Of a stretch of 64,000 bases of DNA, positions 1 to 8,587 are shown one piece after another. The stretch covers positions 1 through 64,000 of the forward strand of contig CAJYTY010000018.1 of the NCBI GenBank assembly GCA_913777945.1, given 5' to 3'. Under the pieces are notes generated by a model. That model saw only the letters and a list, made by a program, of their open reading frames with translations. It was not told where the DNA came from and made no database searches. Position 1 is the first letter of the stretch. The number at the start of each line of letters is the position of its first letter. The stretch comes from an uncultured Acinetobacter sp. Its GTDB lineage: Bacteria > Pseudomonadota > Gammaproteobacteria > Pseudomonadales > Moraxellaceae. Made by a program: the position numbers and the translations under genes.

Positions 1-628
1 GTGCCTGTATCGGGGTATTCATCGTGGGGACGGTCAGGGCTGCTTCATCGATCAGCCAGTTGATGCCTTCGCTGCGCCACAGTCGGGTCAGGTAGTCGTA
101 GTCGGTTTCGTTGGCCTGCATGCTAAATGGCCGGATGTCATAGTCTCGGTTTAAGCCTGAGGTATCGAGCGTCAGGCTGGCGGCAAACAGCGGGCTTTTC
201 GTTTGCCATTCTTTAAACAGCAGCTCACTGATCTCGCGCACGTTTTTGTTCATAAACACGCGGCTGTTGCGGCGTTTGTGCCACAGTGCGGTCGGGTCTT
301 GCAGGGTCAGGGTATAACTGGTCAGTGCACCATCGCTTTGTGCTTGTTTGGCAGCGGTGATGATGCCACTGGTGCGATACAGCTGGCCGGTATCGGTCAC
401 CTGATCGACGGCAACCTGACAGCCGATAAATTGTTTGAGGGCAATCTGTGCGTGCGTGCTGAAGCACAGCAGATCGGCAGTACTGCCGTGATTGATCTGC
501 TGCTGTCCCTGTATGCGTTGTAAATACACCTGACTGTTCAGGGCGGGATCTGAGAAGGTCACATGCAAGGCGCGTTGCTGTGCGCCTAATCCCAAGCGTT
601 CTAATACGCCAAATAGATTAATCGACAT
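1..628 (-). CDS. vgrG: Type VI secretion spike protein VgrG (5' part only)
   Basis: Partial gene: the reading frame begins at an ATG at 628 and stays open to the window edge (209 codons). The translation has the start typical of Acinetobacter VgrG proteins (an N-terminal LFGVLERLGLGAQQRALHV stretch), followed by the gp27-like region with the LQDPTALW and NKNVREI segments. VgrG forms the trimeric tip of the type VI secretion tube and carries effectors. Any effector and immunity genes would lie downstream, outside the window. The stretch is visibly richer in G+C than the genes to its right, which is common for vgrG genes. The family call is firm; which VgrG paralogue it is cannot be told. Confidence 0.9.
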   Translation of the reverse strand, partial: MSINLFGVLERLGLGAQQRALHVTFSDPALNSQVYLQRIQGQQQINHGSTADLLCFSTHAQIALKQFIGCQVAVDQVTDTGQLYRTSGIITAAKQAQSDGALTSYTLTLQDPTALWHKRRNSRVFMNKNVREISELLFKEWQTKSPLFAASLTLDTSGLNRDYDIRPFSMQANETDYDYLTRLWRSEGINWLIDEAALTVPTMNTPIQA

Positions 629-755
629 TGTTATTATCAGTAAAACTCATACTTATGTTGAATTTTACGCAGATTTAATGTGATTTTCTATACAGATTTG
701 TATATCTATTTAATTTACTCAATATTCGGTTTATTCTAAATTTTAAAATTTAGAA

Positions 756-1595
756 TCAAGCGACATACATACTTTCCCAGAAATCATGCCAGATATCCAG
801 AAATTCATGGGTTATAGCGCTTAGTTCATCCGTGCGTGATGTATCTAGCGCTTGTGTTAATAACATCCAAATATCATCTTCATGATTATCGTCATTTGCA
901 AGACTATGACCACAGCCCACTACCCCATGACACTCATAGTAACCAGATGAAAATTTCGGATCAAATTTCGCTACATTAATAGAAAGCGCTTCACTATAAA
1001 CAATGACCTGCTGTTCGGTAATCGCTAAGATTAGTAATAAGGCTTGATAATCATGAAAATGTGACGCGATATAATCGCTTACTCGATGTGCCTGTGAAAC
1101 AGTCTGCGTAAGGTCATTTGTATCTAAAGACAATGCTTCTAGAAGCTGTAAAAAATAGGTAAGGTGTGCTTTGCTAGGCGAACTCAATGCCAAATCTAGT
1201 GTATTAAATCCTAATTCATCAATCAGGTTTAAAGACAATAAGTAACGAGCATAAACTTTTGCTTTCACTCGCATATCAGTTTTAATATTTTGGTTTTTTT
1301 CCAAAGTATGCGCATCAAAAATGAGCATACTCAGCGCATCTGTAAATATTTTTACGATTGCAACAAAGTAGTTTAAATGAATTGTTTTTAAATGATGAAG
1401 GCTAAGCGTAGAACTTTGCAGCTGATTTAATATGGGATGTTGGAATAATGCATGCTGTTCAACGCTTTGTTTAAGCAATTGAACCTGTACATGATGAAGG
1501 TTCCATTGATCTAATGTTAGGGAGTTTTTGATGAAATTTAATGCTTCAGTGCGTGCATTTTCTGATTGGGTGAATGAGAACTTGTTCATCGTCAA
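756..1595 (-). CDS. Orphan protein, possible heme-oxygenase-like (TenA/HDO) fold
   Basis: A 279-residue, mostly helical soluble protein without signal peptide. I do not recognise it firmly. The C-terminal third has a YYECHGV segment followed by a cluster of Asp, His and Glu (NDDNHEDDIW), and an upstream helix contains EQQVIVYSE. Acidic/His helices of this kind recur in heme-oxygenase-like dinuclear-iron oxidases and TenA relatives, so an iron-dependent redox enzyme is possible. The start is at MTM, with a second Met two codons later; neither has a clear ribosome binding site. It stands alone between vgrG and a TetR gene. A short inverted repeat (ACACAG/CTGTGT, 1609-1626) lies just upstream. 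The functional idea is inference only. Confidence 0.55.
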   Translation of the reverse strand: MTMNKFSFTQSENARTEALNFIKNSLTLDQWNLHHVQVQLLKQSVEQHALFQHPILNQLQSSTLSLHHLKTIHLNYFVAIVKIFTDALSMLIFDAHTLEKNQNIKTDMRVKAKVYARYLLSLNLIDELGFNTLDLALSSPSKAHLTYFLQLLEALSLDTNDLTQTVSQAHRVSDYIASHFHDYQALLLILAITEQQVIVYSEALSINVAKFDPKFSSGYYECHGVVGCGHSLANDDNHEDDIWMLLTQALDTSRTDELSAITHEFLDIWHDFWESMYVA

Positions 1596-1924
1596 CTGTC
1601 TATTCTGTACACAGAAACACCTGTGTGTTAAAGATATTTTGAAACATTAATCTACATAAATATAACATTTATTCAAAGTTTATTTATAAAACTTTATATT
1701 AATTTTACAGATCAATTGTTCTTCGATCAGTACAAAATCTTATTAAACTTTGCCAAAAGCCCTACTTATAAATACTTTTTGATTCTGTTAGACTTTATTC
1801 AGATTTTACTATGCTCTTTCAAGTGTAGACTTAAACGGATTTTTCATCATTTCATTTCCCATGAAAAAAACCTCGAAATTGCATTTTTTGAGTACATACA
1901 TGTCTTTGGCAGGAACCTCTAAAC
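1596..1924. other. AT-rich intergenic region
   Basis: Gap between the divergent orphan gene and the tetR-like gene. It holds a short inverted repeat at 1609-1626 and AT-rich tracts that probably contain both promoters. A 68-codon open frame (1716-1922) abuts the next gene but lacks a ribosome binding site and shows no recognisable domain, so I do not call it. Confidence 0.5.
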
Positions 1925-2491
1925 ATGTCGAAAAAAGATGACATTATTAATACCGCCTTGCGTCTTTTTAATTCCCATAGCTATAACTCAGTCGGGATTG
2001 ATCGGATCATTCTTGAGTCTGGTGTTGCAAAAATGACTTTCTACAAATACTTTCCTTCTAAGGCAAAGTTAATTGAAGAATGTTTGAATCAACGTAATCA
2101 AAATTTGCAAGCTTCTCTGAATGCAACGATCAATGGTTGTGATGATAACGATCCTCTAAGTAAAATCAGAGCAATCTATCTTTGGTATTCGGCATGGTTC
2201 GAAACCGAAGATTTTAATGGCTGTATGTTTCAAAAAGCTGTGGAGGAGATTTTTAAGATCTATCCTTCTACGATCAAACCTGCAACTGAGTACAAAGAAT
2301 GGCTGACTGAACTCATCACGACCCTACTCACTGAACTGGACATACAAAACCCAGGACAACTCGCGAATCTACTCATCAATATTTTAGATGGCATGACCAT
2401 GCAAGCCTTAATTGAGCGCAATTCGGTTAAAATTGAGGAATACTGGTCACGCGTACAGCGATTGATTAAATTTGAGCAAACCTGCGCTTAA
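1925..2491 (+). CDS. TetR/AcrR family transcriptional regulator
   Basis: A 188-residue protein with a classic TetR N-terminal DNA-binding domain: residues 1-50 contain the helix-turn-helix with SGVAKMTFYKYFPSK, the conserved recognition-helix signature. The C-terminal ligand and dimerisation part (roughly 60-188) resembles the TetR group with a FNGCMFQKAVEE segment. Such proteins usually repress nearby genes until a small molecule binds. No efflux pump or enzyme is adjacent; downstream genes are an ArsR regulator and sstT. Two palindromes in the downstream gap (2588-2607 and 2626-2639) are candidate operators. The ligand is unknown. Confidence 0.9.
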   Translation: MSKKDDIINTALRLFNSHSYNSVGIDRIILESGVAKMTFYKYFPSKAKLIEECLNQRNQNLQASLNATINGCDDNDPLSKIRAIYLWYSAWFETEDFNGCMFQKAVEEIFKIYPSTIKPATEYKEWLTELITTLLTELDIQNPGQLANLLINILDGMTMQALIERNSVKIEEYWSRVQRLIKFEQTCA

Positions 2492-2587
2492 AAAATTTAG
2501 CGTGAGTATTATTCTTTTTATATCTCACGCCTGCGTCTGAAGTTTCCCAATTAACCACCAAAATAATCATTAGCAGCCAACCGATTT

Positions 2588-2607
2588 GTGTAAATTTAAA
2601 TTTACAC
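2588..2607. promoter_or_regulatory. 20-bp perfect palindrome
   Basis: GTGTAAATTTAAATTTACAC reads identically on both strands. It lies in the 334-bp gap between the tetR-like and arsR-like genes, 19 bp before a second palindrome. This fits a dimeric regulator binding site; which regulator uses it is inference. Confidence 0.45.
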
Positions 2608-2625
2608 TTATTATTATTCTTTTAT

Positions 2626-2639
2626 ACAGACTTGTCTGT
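2626..2639. promoter_or_regulatory. ACAGAC/GTCTGT palindrome, TetR-type operator or terminator
   Basis: ACAGACTTGTCTGT is a short dyad of the size and style bound by TetR-family dimers. It is followed by a run of seven T, so it could equally be a weak terminator for the tetR-like gene. Both readings remain open. Confidence 0.4.
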
Positions 2640-2825
2640 TTTTTTGTATTGTAACGTAAAAAAAGGTCAGGATGTTGAATTTTACTCATTGTTTTGATGA
2701 ATAAAATTCAGTTTTTTATAAGATTTATTCATATTATCAATTCTTACACGCTATTTAACTAGAAATATATCTATCATACTTTGCTTTCATTTATAATGTT
2801 TCTCAGAAAAAATGCGGGTGATTGA

Positions 2826-3134
2826 ATGAACCAAAGACTCCAAATTGAAACCATGCGAGATGCTGCCGATGATGTCGTGACAATTTTGAAGTCTCTTGCA
2901 AATACAGATCGGCTCCTGATTTTATGTCATTTGGCAAATTCAGAACTCAACGTATCTCAAATTGAAGAATGCACCAATATTTTACAGCCTACACTTTCGC
3001 AGCAATTAATGATGCTGCGTAAAAGCGGTACGGTGAACACTAGACGCGATGGTAAACAAATTTTTTATTCAATTAAGGATGAAAAAATGATCAACTTACT
3101 ATCTACGTTGTATCAACTTTACTGTCCTAAATAA
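2826..3134 (+). CDS. ArsR/SmtB-family regulator, BigR/SqrR-like thiol sensor
   Basis: A 102-residue winged-helix repressor. The recognition region TLSQQLMMLRKSGTVNTRRDGKQIFYSI matches ArsR proteins of the BigR/SqrR branch. It has cysteines at residues 34 (in LILCHL) and 100 (in the C-terminal LYCPK), 66 residues apart, which is the spacing of the two reactive cysteines in SqrR and BigR that form a tetrasulfide link on sensing persulfides. The third cysteine, C49, is not part of that pair. No classic metal-binding ELCVCD motif is present, so metal sensing is unlikely. The usual targets (sulfide:quinone reductase, persulfide dioxygenase, YeeE/YedE) are absent from the window; the next gene is sstT. 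Confidence 0.85.
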   Translation: MNQRLQIETMRDAADDVVTILKSLANTDRLLILCHLANSELNVSQIEECTNILQPTLSQQLMMLRKSGTVNTRRDGKQIFYSIKDEKMINLLSTLYQLYCPK

Positions 3135-3234
3135 GTATTTTTTCTTTTAAATCGCTTAAAAAATATCATAACGCCTGAAAACCCATCATTTTTTTAAAAA
3201 ACATTTAGGATTTTTTTTAGTTATGTATAAAATA

Positions 3235-3275
3235 GCAGCCTTATTTTCTTCTGGCCGATAAAGCTTGTAGGCTGC
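3235..3275 (+). promoter_or_regulatory. Hairpin in the sstT leader
   Basis: GCAGCCT (3235-3241) and AGGCTGC (3269-3275) can pair across a 27-nt loop, ending six bases before the sstT start codon. It would hold the ribosome binding region in or next to a stem. The stem is short and functional meaning is uncertain. Confidence 0.3.
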
Positions 3276-3280
3276 GCTTT

Positions 3281-4480
3281 ATGTTTTCTAAATTTTTTCG
3301 CTTGAGTCTTGTGACCAAGATTTTTATTGCCATAATCTTGGGATTCCTTGTTGCGTTTCTATTTCCAGACGTTACGCCTTATTTGAGCATATTTGGTGAA
3401 ATTTTCATCAAGGCTTTGAAAGCTGTAGCACCTATCTTGGTATTTATTTTAGTAATTTCTTCAATTACCAATTTCGAGACTGGGCAGAGTGCTAAGAACA
3501 TCAAACCAATTATTGCACTTTATGTGATAAGTATGTTGTTGGCTGCTTTTTCAGCAGTGATTGCCGATTTGCTTTTCCCGACTACTTTGGTGCTAGCTTC
3601 ACATGGTGATCAAGCGTTTCAGCCACCGGGTAGTTTATCAGATGTCTTGAAAAACCTAATGCTTAGCTTTGTTTCTAATCCAGTAGTTGCTTTGAGTGAA
3701 GCTAACTTTATTGGTATTTTAGCTTGGGCAATTATTTTGGGTACAGCGTTTCGTCATAGTAGTCAAACCACCAAAACATTTTTACAAGATTCTGCCGACG
3801 CGATTGGTAAAGTGATTCATTTAGTCATTAGCTTTGCACCACTGGGTATTTTTGGTCTTGTTGCAGTGACTTTTGCCAACTCAGGTATGGAAACACTAAA
3901 AAGCTACTCGCATTTATTGGCTGTTTTACTTGGAGCGATGTTCTTTGTCGCACTGGTAGTGAATCCTTTCCTTGTGGCATGTGTCACCAAGCGCAATCCG
4001 TATCCATTGGTATTTAAATGCTTACGCGAAAGTGGAATTACTGCTTTTTTCACAAGAAGCTCAGCCGCAAATATTCCGGTCAATTTGGATCTTGCACGAC
4101 GCTGTGGTGTCGATGAGTCGACAACCAACGTCGTTATTCCTCTTGGTTCTACTATTAACATGTGTGGTGCAGCAATTACCATTACGGTACTCACACTTGC
4201 AACAGTGAATACCTTAGGTATTCATGTTGATATTTGGACCATGATGATTTTATGCGTTGTAGCGAGTATTTCAGCATGTGGTGCGTCGGGTGTGGCAGGT
4301 GGTTCCCTACTGTTAGTACCAGTCGCATGTAGCTTGTTTGGTATATCTTCAGATATTGCAATGCAAGTCGTTGCAATCGGTATGGTTATTAGCGTACTTC
4401 AAGATTCAACTGAAACGGCCCTAAATTCATCTACAGATGTGTTGTTTGTTATTGCAGTTGATCAGGCTTCAAAATCATAA
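3281..4480 (+). CDS. sstT: Serine/threonine:sodium symporter SstT
   Basis: A 399-residue membrane protein of the dicarboxylate/amino acid:cation symporter (DAACS) family, matching SstT in length and sequence along its whole length. Visible hallmarks are the N-terminal membrane segments, the serine-rich [14 protein letters not shown] loop that forms re-entrant hairpin 1, the [13 protein letters not shown] segment around residue 290, and the second re-entrant hairpin [20 protein letters not shown]. It imports L-serine and L-threonine with sodium in the inner membrane. It is probably transcribed alone or with the following DUF1275 gene 37 bp downstream. Confidence 0.93.
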   Translation: MFSKFFRLSLVTKIFIAIILGFLVAFLFPDVTPYLSIFGEIFIKALKAVAPILVFILVISSITNFETGQSAKNIKPIIALYVISMLLAAFSAVIADLLFPTTLVLASHGDQAFQPPGSLSDVLKNLMLSFVSNPVVALSEANFIGILAWAIILGTAFRHSSQTTKTFLQDSADAIGKVIHLVISFAPLGIFGLVAVTFANSGMETLKSYSHLLAVLLGAMFFVALVVNPFLVACVTKRNPYPLVFKCLRESGITAFFTRSSAANIPVNLDLARRCGVDESTTNVVIPLGSTINMCGAAITITVLTLATVNTLGIHVDIWTMMILCVVASISACGASGVAGGSLLLVPVACSLFGISSDIAMQVVAIGMVISVLQDSTETALNSSTDVLFVIAVDQASKS

Positions 4481-4517
4481 TACATTCAAATTGTTGATTT
4501 GTATTTGATGTTTTTTT

Positions 4518-5192
4518 ATGCCACTTCAAAGTTTACCGAACTGGATTCAATGTATTGTTTTTGTGCTGGCACTCAATGCCGGCACAATTAACGTATTGGC
4601 ACTTATTACAGTCATTCATCAATCTGTCTCACATATGACAGGCAATATCAGCATGCTTGCGATTGATCTCGTAAAATGGCAGCCACATACCATGCTGTAT
4701 TTGTTTTTGATCGTTATTAGCTTTCTGATGGGTTCGTTTTGTAGTGGTTTTATTCTAGGTAATACCCCATTATCATTTCATCGTCGTTATGGTTTAACTT
4801 TAAATTTAGTGGCCTTATTGTTGGTATTAACTTGGCTGACGGTCAGATACGATCCTCATCTTGGTCTGCTCTGGTCGTCGATGGCTATGGGTGTTCAAAA
4901 CGCCATGATGAGTCATTATAAAGGGGCAATTATACGGACTACACATCTGTCTGGAGTACTCACTGATCTAGGTTTATCACTGGGCTACAAAGCAAAAGGC
5001 CTACCCGCAGATAGACGTCGTGTAATCTTACATCTTTTAATCGTACTCGGATTTTTTCTTGGTGGCGTCATTGCTACAATAGCCTATTCGCATTGGCTCA
5101 TGAATACCTTCTTGCTACCAGCACTACTTACGGTATTGCTCAGCGCAGTTTATTGGTTTTTGAGCTATGAACATTTAAAACGACACAGTTAA
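4518..5192 (+). CDS. DUF1275 (YoaK-type) integral membrane protein
   Basis: A 224-residue protein with about six hydrophobic segments. The beginning, with the LNAGTINVLALITVIHQSVSHMTGN stretch, is the DUF1275 signature (glycine/asparagine-rich first helix, then a conserved SHMTGN), and MGVQNA in the middle is another family landmark. The biochemical role of DUF1275 is not established. It starts 37 bp after sstT and ends 16 bp before the DUF2058 gene, so the three may share a transcript. Confidence 0.85.
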   Translation: MPLQSLPNWIQCIVFVLALNAGTINVLALITVIHQSVSHMTGNISMLAIDLVKWQPHTMLYLFLIVISFLMGSFCSGFILGNTPLSFHRRYGLTLNLVALLLVLTWLTVRYDPHLGLLWSSMAMGVQNAMMSHYKGAIIRTTHLSGVLTDLGLSLGYKAKGLPADRRRVILHLLIVLGFFLGGVIATIAYSHWLMNTFLLPALLTVLLSAVYWFLSYEHLKRHS

Positions 5193-5208
5193 ATTTTGGA
5201 TTGTCATT

Positions 5209-5745
5209 ATGGTAAAAAATGCGCTTCAAGCTCAGCTTTTAAAAGCAGGTTTGGTCGATAACAAAAAAGCGAACAAACTCACCAAGCAGGCAAAGCATGA
5301 GCATCGAACTGGTCAAAGTAATGAAGCAGAACTGAAAGCCAATATTGAACGAGCTCAGCTTGAAAAATTACAAAAAGACCAGAGTTTAAATCAAGAGAAA
5401 CAGAAGGTACTTGAACAAAAAGCGTTGCTTGCTTCGATTGTACAAATGATCAAACAACATAAAATCAAAGATACATCAGGAGATGTGGCTTATCAGTTTA
5501 TTGATCAGAACAAGATTAAAAAAGTGTATGTTTCACAGCAAGTTTATAATGCATTAGTTTCTGGTTCATTGGTCATTGCAAAAGATCAAGACAGTTATGC
5601 ATACTTACCCAAACCATTGGCAGATAAAATTGATCAGAAAATGGAAGGCTTTATCTTGGTAAATCATTCACAGAAAAATGATCAGGCTACAGATGAAGAA
5701 GATCCATATGCAGATTATGTGATTCCTGATGATTTGATGTGGTAA
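5209..5745 (+). CDS. DUF2058 (YaiL-type) nucleoprotein/polysome-associated family protein
   Basis: A 178-residue, highly charged protein. Residues 1-80 are rich in Lys, Glu and Gln and predicted coiled coil; they begin with the family start MVKNALQAQLLKAGLVDNKK. The C-terminal half contains the conserved YQFIDQNKIKKVYV and YADYVIPDDLMW segments typical of DUF2058. E. coli YaiL belongs to this family; its exact role is unresolved. The gene lies 16 bp behind the DUF1275 gene. Confidence 0.87.
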   Translation: MVKNALQAQLLKAGLVDNKKANKLTKQAKHEHRTGQSNEAELKANIERAQLEKLQKDQSLNQEKQKVLEQKALLASIVQMIKQHKIKDTSGDVAYQFIDQNKIKKVYVSQQVYNALVSGSLVIAKDQDSYAYLPKPLADKIDQKMEGFILVNHSQKNDQATDEEDPYADYVIPDDLMW

Positions 5746-5883
5746 GAAATTGAAGTAAATTTAACCGCATGTATTGGGCATGTATGGTTTTATTAATAAA
5801 ACGTACAAAAAAAGTAGCAATACGAACATCTTAAATATCAAGCCTTTACACTATACTCTTTCACTAAGCATGGGTGTAGAGGT

Positions 5884-7134
5884 TTGAATTTTTTACAATA
5901 TATAAGAGAAATACAAAACTGGATCGGCCAATATCCATGGCTTGAGATGCTGTGTTCGATTGCTATCCTGATTTTTTTTGCCGTTTTGGCAAACTTTATA
6001 GCAAAACAAATTGTGGTACGGGGCGTTCGTAAAGCAATTAGTAAGCTAAAGTTTATTAACCAGTCTCTTTTTGCCCAGCATAGCGTGATTAGGCGCATTT
6101 CAAATATTGTTCCCGCTATCGTGATTATGAACGGGATCAGTAGTGTTCCTCACTTGTCCAGTAAAATGATTACTTTGGTACAAATGGGCGCACAGGCATT
6201 TATCTTTTTAACCATTGCGCTTGCGATTAGTGAATTTTTAAATATTTTCAATCTGGCTTATCAGCGTAATCCTAATTCTAAAAATAAACCCATTAAAGGC
6301 TATTTGCAGCTGATCAAACTCATGATCTTCATTGTCTGTGCTTTAATGGTTTTGGGAACTTTCTTAAAAAAAGATGTGTTCACCTTATTGGCCGGCTTTG
6401 GTGCCATGGCCACGGTGCTCATGTTGGTTTTTCAAAATACGATTTTGTCATTGGTCGCGAGTGTACAAATCTCATCTTATGACATGGTACGTATTGGTGA
6501 CTGGATTGAGATGCCTTCACTCAATGCGGATGGCGATGTCATTGATATGTCATTACATACGGTGACCATACAAAACTTTGATAAGACCTTTACAACAATT
6601 CCTACCAATAAGCTCATCACAGATACCTTTAAAAACTGGCGCGGTATGAGTGAATCTGGCTGTCGTCGCATTAAACGCTCATTGTTTATCGATCAAAGCA
6701 GTATTCACTTTATGTCGGAAAAAGAACAAGACAAACTCAAAAGCTTTATTTTACTGAATCAATATCTTGATCTAAAAAAATCTGAAATTACATCATTTAA
6801 TGAGCAACTGAGTAATCAATCGGTGTATAACCAGCGGCGTTTAACGAACTTAGGTACGTTTCGCGCATATATTGAATTTTATCTGAAGCAACACAGTGGA
6901 ATTGCACAGAATCAATCTTTAATCGTACGTCAGCTTCAACCGACTAGTGAAGGGATTCCACTTGAGATTTATGCGTTTACTAATACGACCGCATGGAATG
7001 CTTATGAGGCCATTCAATCTGATATCTTTGATCATTTACTGGCTATTACACCTGAATTTGGCTTGAAAATTTATCAGGCACCTTCAGGTACCGATATGAA
7101 ATCTCTTGCGCACGCTGTAAACGACGCGGTGTAA
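5884..7134 (+). CDS. ybdG: Mechanosensitive channel, YbdG (MscM-type) family
   Basis: A 416-residue member of the MscS superfamily, collinear with E. coli YbdG (415 residues). N-terminal membrane helices cover roughly residues 15-185. The pore-lining helix contains GFGAMATVLMLVFQNTILSLVA, followed by the beta domain with GDWIEMP, and the conserved TTIPTNKLITDTFKNWRGMSESGCRRIKRS region, then a C-terminal domain ending in FGLKIYQAPSGTD. YbdG gives small-conductance tension-gated currents and affects osmotic adaptation. The start is a TTG at 5884, chosen because a GTAGAGG ribosome binding site is right before it and the N-terminus then aligns with the family. Confidence 0.9.
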   Translation: MNFLQYIREIQNWIGQYPWLEMLCSIAILIFFAVLANFIAKQIVVRGVRKAISKLKFINQSLFAQHSVIRRISNIVPAIVIMNGISSVPHLSSKMITLVQMGAQAFIFLTIALAISEFLNIFNLAYQRNPNSKNKPIKGYLQLIKLMIFIVCALMVLGTFLKKDVFTLLAGFGAMATVLMLVFQNTILSLVASVQISSYDMVRIGDWIEMPSLNADGDVIDMSLHTVTIQNFDKTFTTIPTNKLITDTFKNWRGMSESGCRRIKRSLFIDQSSIHFMSEKEQDKLKSFILLNQYLDLKKSEITSFNEQLSNQSVYNQRRLTNLGTFRAYIEFYLKQHSGIAQNQSLIVRQLQPTSEGIPLEIYAFTNTTAWNAYEAIQSDIFDHLLAITPEFGLKIYQAPSGTDMKSLAHAVNDAV

Positions 7135-7153
7135 TAGCTGTTTAATCGATTAA

Positions 7154-8314
7154 TTAAGATGGTTGTGCACCTTGCGTGGGCAACCATTTTACAAAACCAA
7201 GCCCCAATAAAACCAATAAACCAGCATATAAAAAAATCACCGGCGCAGTTAACGTCTGCCAAAAGTGACCTGCCAATAAACTACCAGAAGCCACCCCCAA
7301 GCCCCACATGGTGCTGTACAGTGCTTGCCCTCGACCTTGCTGACCTGCGGTAAAATGACTAAAAACCAACCGCATTGCCAGCAAATGAAATAAACCAAAA
7401 CTAAAGGCATGCATCGTCTGGGCGAGCATTTGTCCCCAAAAATGATCGACCATATATCCAGCAAGTATCCATCGAATACTGGTCATAACAAGACACACCG
7501 ATACTAAAATGCGCATTGAATAACGCGCCAATAATGTGTGTGCACAGGCAAACATGATAATTTCTGATAACACGCCTATGGCCCACAAAGTACCAATTTG
7601 TGTGGTGCTATACCCTGCTTCTTTTAAAAAATTACTGTAAAAACTATAAAATGGCGCGTGTGAGAACAGCATAATAAATTCGATAGCAAAAAAAGCCATG
7701 ACACTAGGCCGCTTTAAAATCGGCCATAACGGTTCTAGTTGCCGCTGGGCTGTTGGTGCCTTTGTTGGTTCTTTAATTTGAAATGACCAGATAAACGCAA
7801 GAAAGGAAATACAGAGTAGTAAAATTGGCAGCATTGAAACGGGAATAATTTCTAATAATGCCCCTATACCAAATACGCTGCTAATGAACCCGACAGATCC
7901 CCATTTTCGAATTTTACCGTATAGTTCGGCGCGCTTGTCTCCTAGCCAAAATAAAGTAACGCCTTCGAACTGCGCCAAGATTGCATTTTGAAAAAAACTG
8001 AAAATCAGCATGAGTAAGGCAATCGATTGAAGACTTTTTGAAATTAAAAAAATCGTAAACCAAATATATGCTTCCATCCAAGTTGCGATTCGTACCAATA
8101 ACATTCGTTTGCCCGTTTTATCTGCTACCCATCCCCAAATGAACGGTGCAAAAAAACGTGTGATGATCGCGATTGAAGATAGAATTCCAATTTCTTGATA
8201 ATTGAAGCCCTGATCTTGAAGATACAAGCTCCAATACGGCATGAATGTACCCACTATGGCGTAATAGAAAAAGTAAAATCCGCCAAGTTTAGTCTGTATT
8301 GTGAGTGCTTGCAT
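7154..8314 (-). CDS. MFS transporter, HcaT/phenylpropionate-permease-like family
   Basis: A 386-residue permease with twelve predicted membrane helices. The start (TKLGGFYFFYYAIVGTFMPYWSLYLQDQGF) and the WGWVADKTGKR loop between helices 2 and 3 identify the MFS_1-like/PPP family that includes E. coli HcaT and nucleoside permeases. It is an inner-membrane proton symporter, but the substrate cannot be deduced: no catabolic genes are adjacent. It converges on the ybdG-like gene with a 20-bp gap. The ribosome binding site is weak. Confidence 0.85.
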   Translation of the reverse strand: MQALTIQTKLGGFYFFYYAIVGTFMPYWSLYLQDQGFNYQEIGILSSIAIITRFFAPFIWGWVADKTGKRMLLVRIATWMEAYIWFTIFLISKSLQSIALLMLIFSFFQNAILAQFEGVTLFWLGDKRAELYGKIRKWGSVGFISSVFGIGALLEIIPVSMLPILLLCISFLAFIWSFQIKEPTKAPTAQRQLEPLWPILKRPSVMAFFAIEFIMLFSHAPFYSFYSNFLKEAGYSTTQIGTLWAIGVLSEIIMFACAHTLLARYSMRILVSVCLVMTSIRWILAGYMVDHFWGQMLAQTMHAFSFGLFHLLAMRLVFSHFTAGQQGRGQALYSTMWGLGVASGSLLAGHFWQTLTAPVIFLYAGLLVLLGLGFVKWLPTQGAQPS

Positions 8315-8401
8315 GTGATTGCTTTATCTTGCGTTTTCAATAGGTTAATTATAAATAAAGTTGCTTAGACTTGTATTGAAATGCTATGCATTGCAATTCA
8401 A

Positions 8402-8449
8402 CAGTCTACAAATTTATTTTTTAGCTAATTTAAAAAAATTTGTAGACTG
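8402..8449. repeat. Perfect 14-bp inverted repeat
   Basis: CAGTCTACAAATTT at 8402-8415 and its exact reverse complement at 8436-8449 are separated by 20 AT-rich bases. The repeat lies in the gap where conserved chromosomal genes give way to the accessory patch. There is no long T-run on either side, so it is not a standard terminator. It could be a regulatory site, a junction or a remnant of a small mobile element. Confidence 0.6.
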
Positions 8450-8554
8450 CATACTTTTTAAGCAAAAATACTCAACTTTTGAATCTGAGCAATTCTATCA
8501 TTTTTAATAAAATGTAAATCAATTATCCAAAATCTATGATGGCTAGGCTTCTTT

Positions 8555-8574
8555 AAAAGCCCCATAAGGGGGCT
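8555..8574 (-). terminator. Intrinsic terminator after the 94-residue orphan gene
   Basis: On the minus strand AGCCCC and GGGGCT form a six-pair stem with a five-base loop followed by TTTAAAG. It lies 13 bp after the stop codon of the gene at 8588-8872. Confidence 0.55.
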
Positions 8575-8587
8575 ATATGCTACGATT

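Noticed and set aside
685-705. ATACAGATTTGTAT dyad before vgrG
   Set aside because: Short and AT-rich, no second copy found; could be chance.
1716-1922. 68-codon ORF directly before the tetR-like gene
   Set aside because: No ribosome binding site, no domain, very Phe/Leu/Ile-rich composition typical of AT-rich spacer DNA; it lies in the likely promoter.
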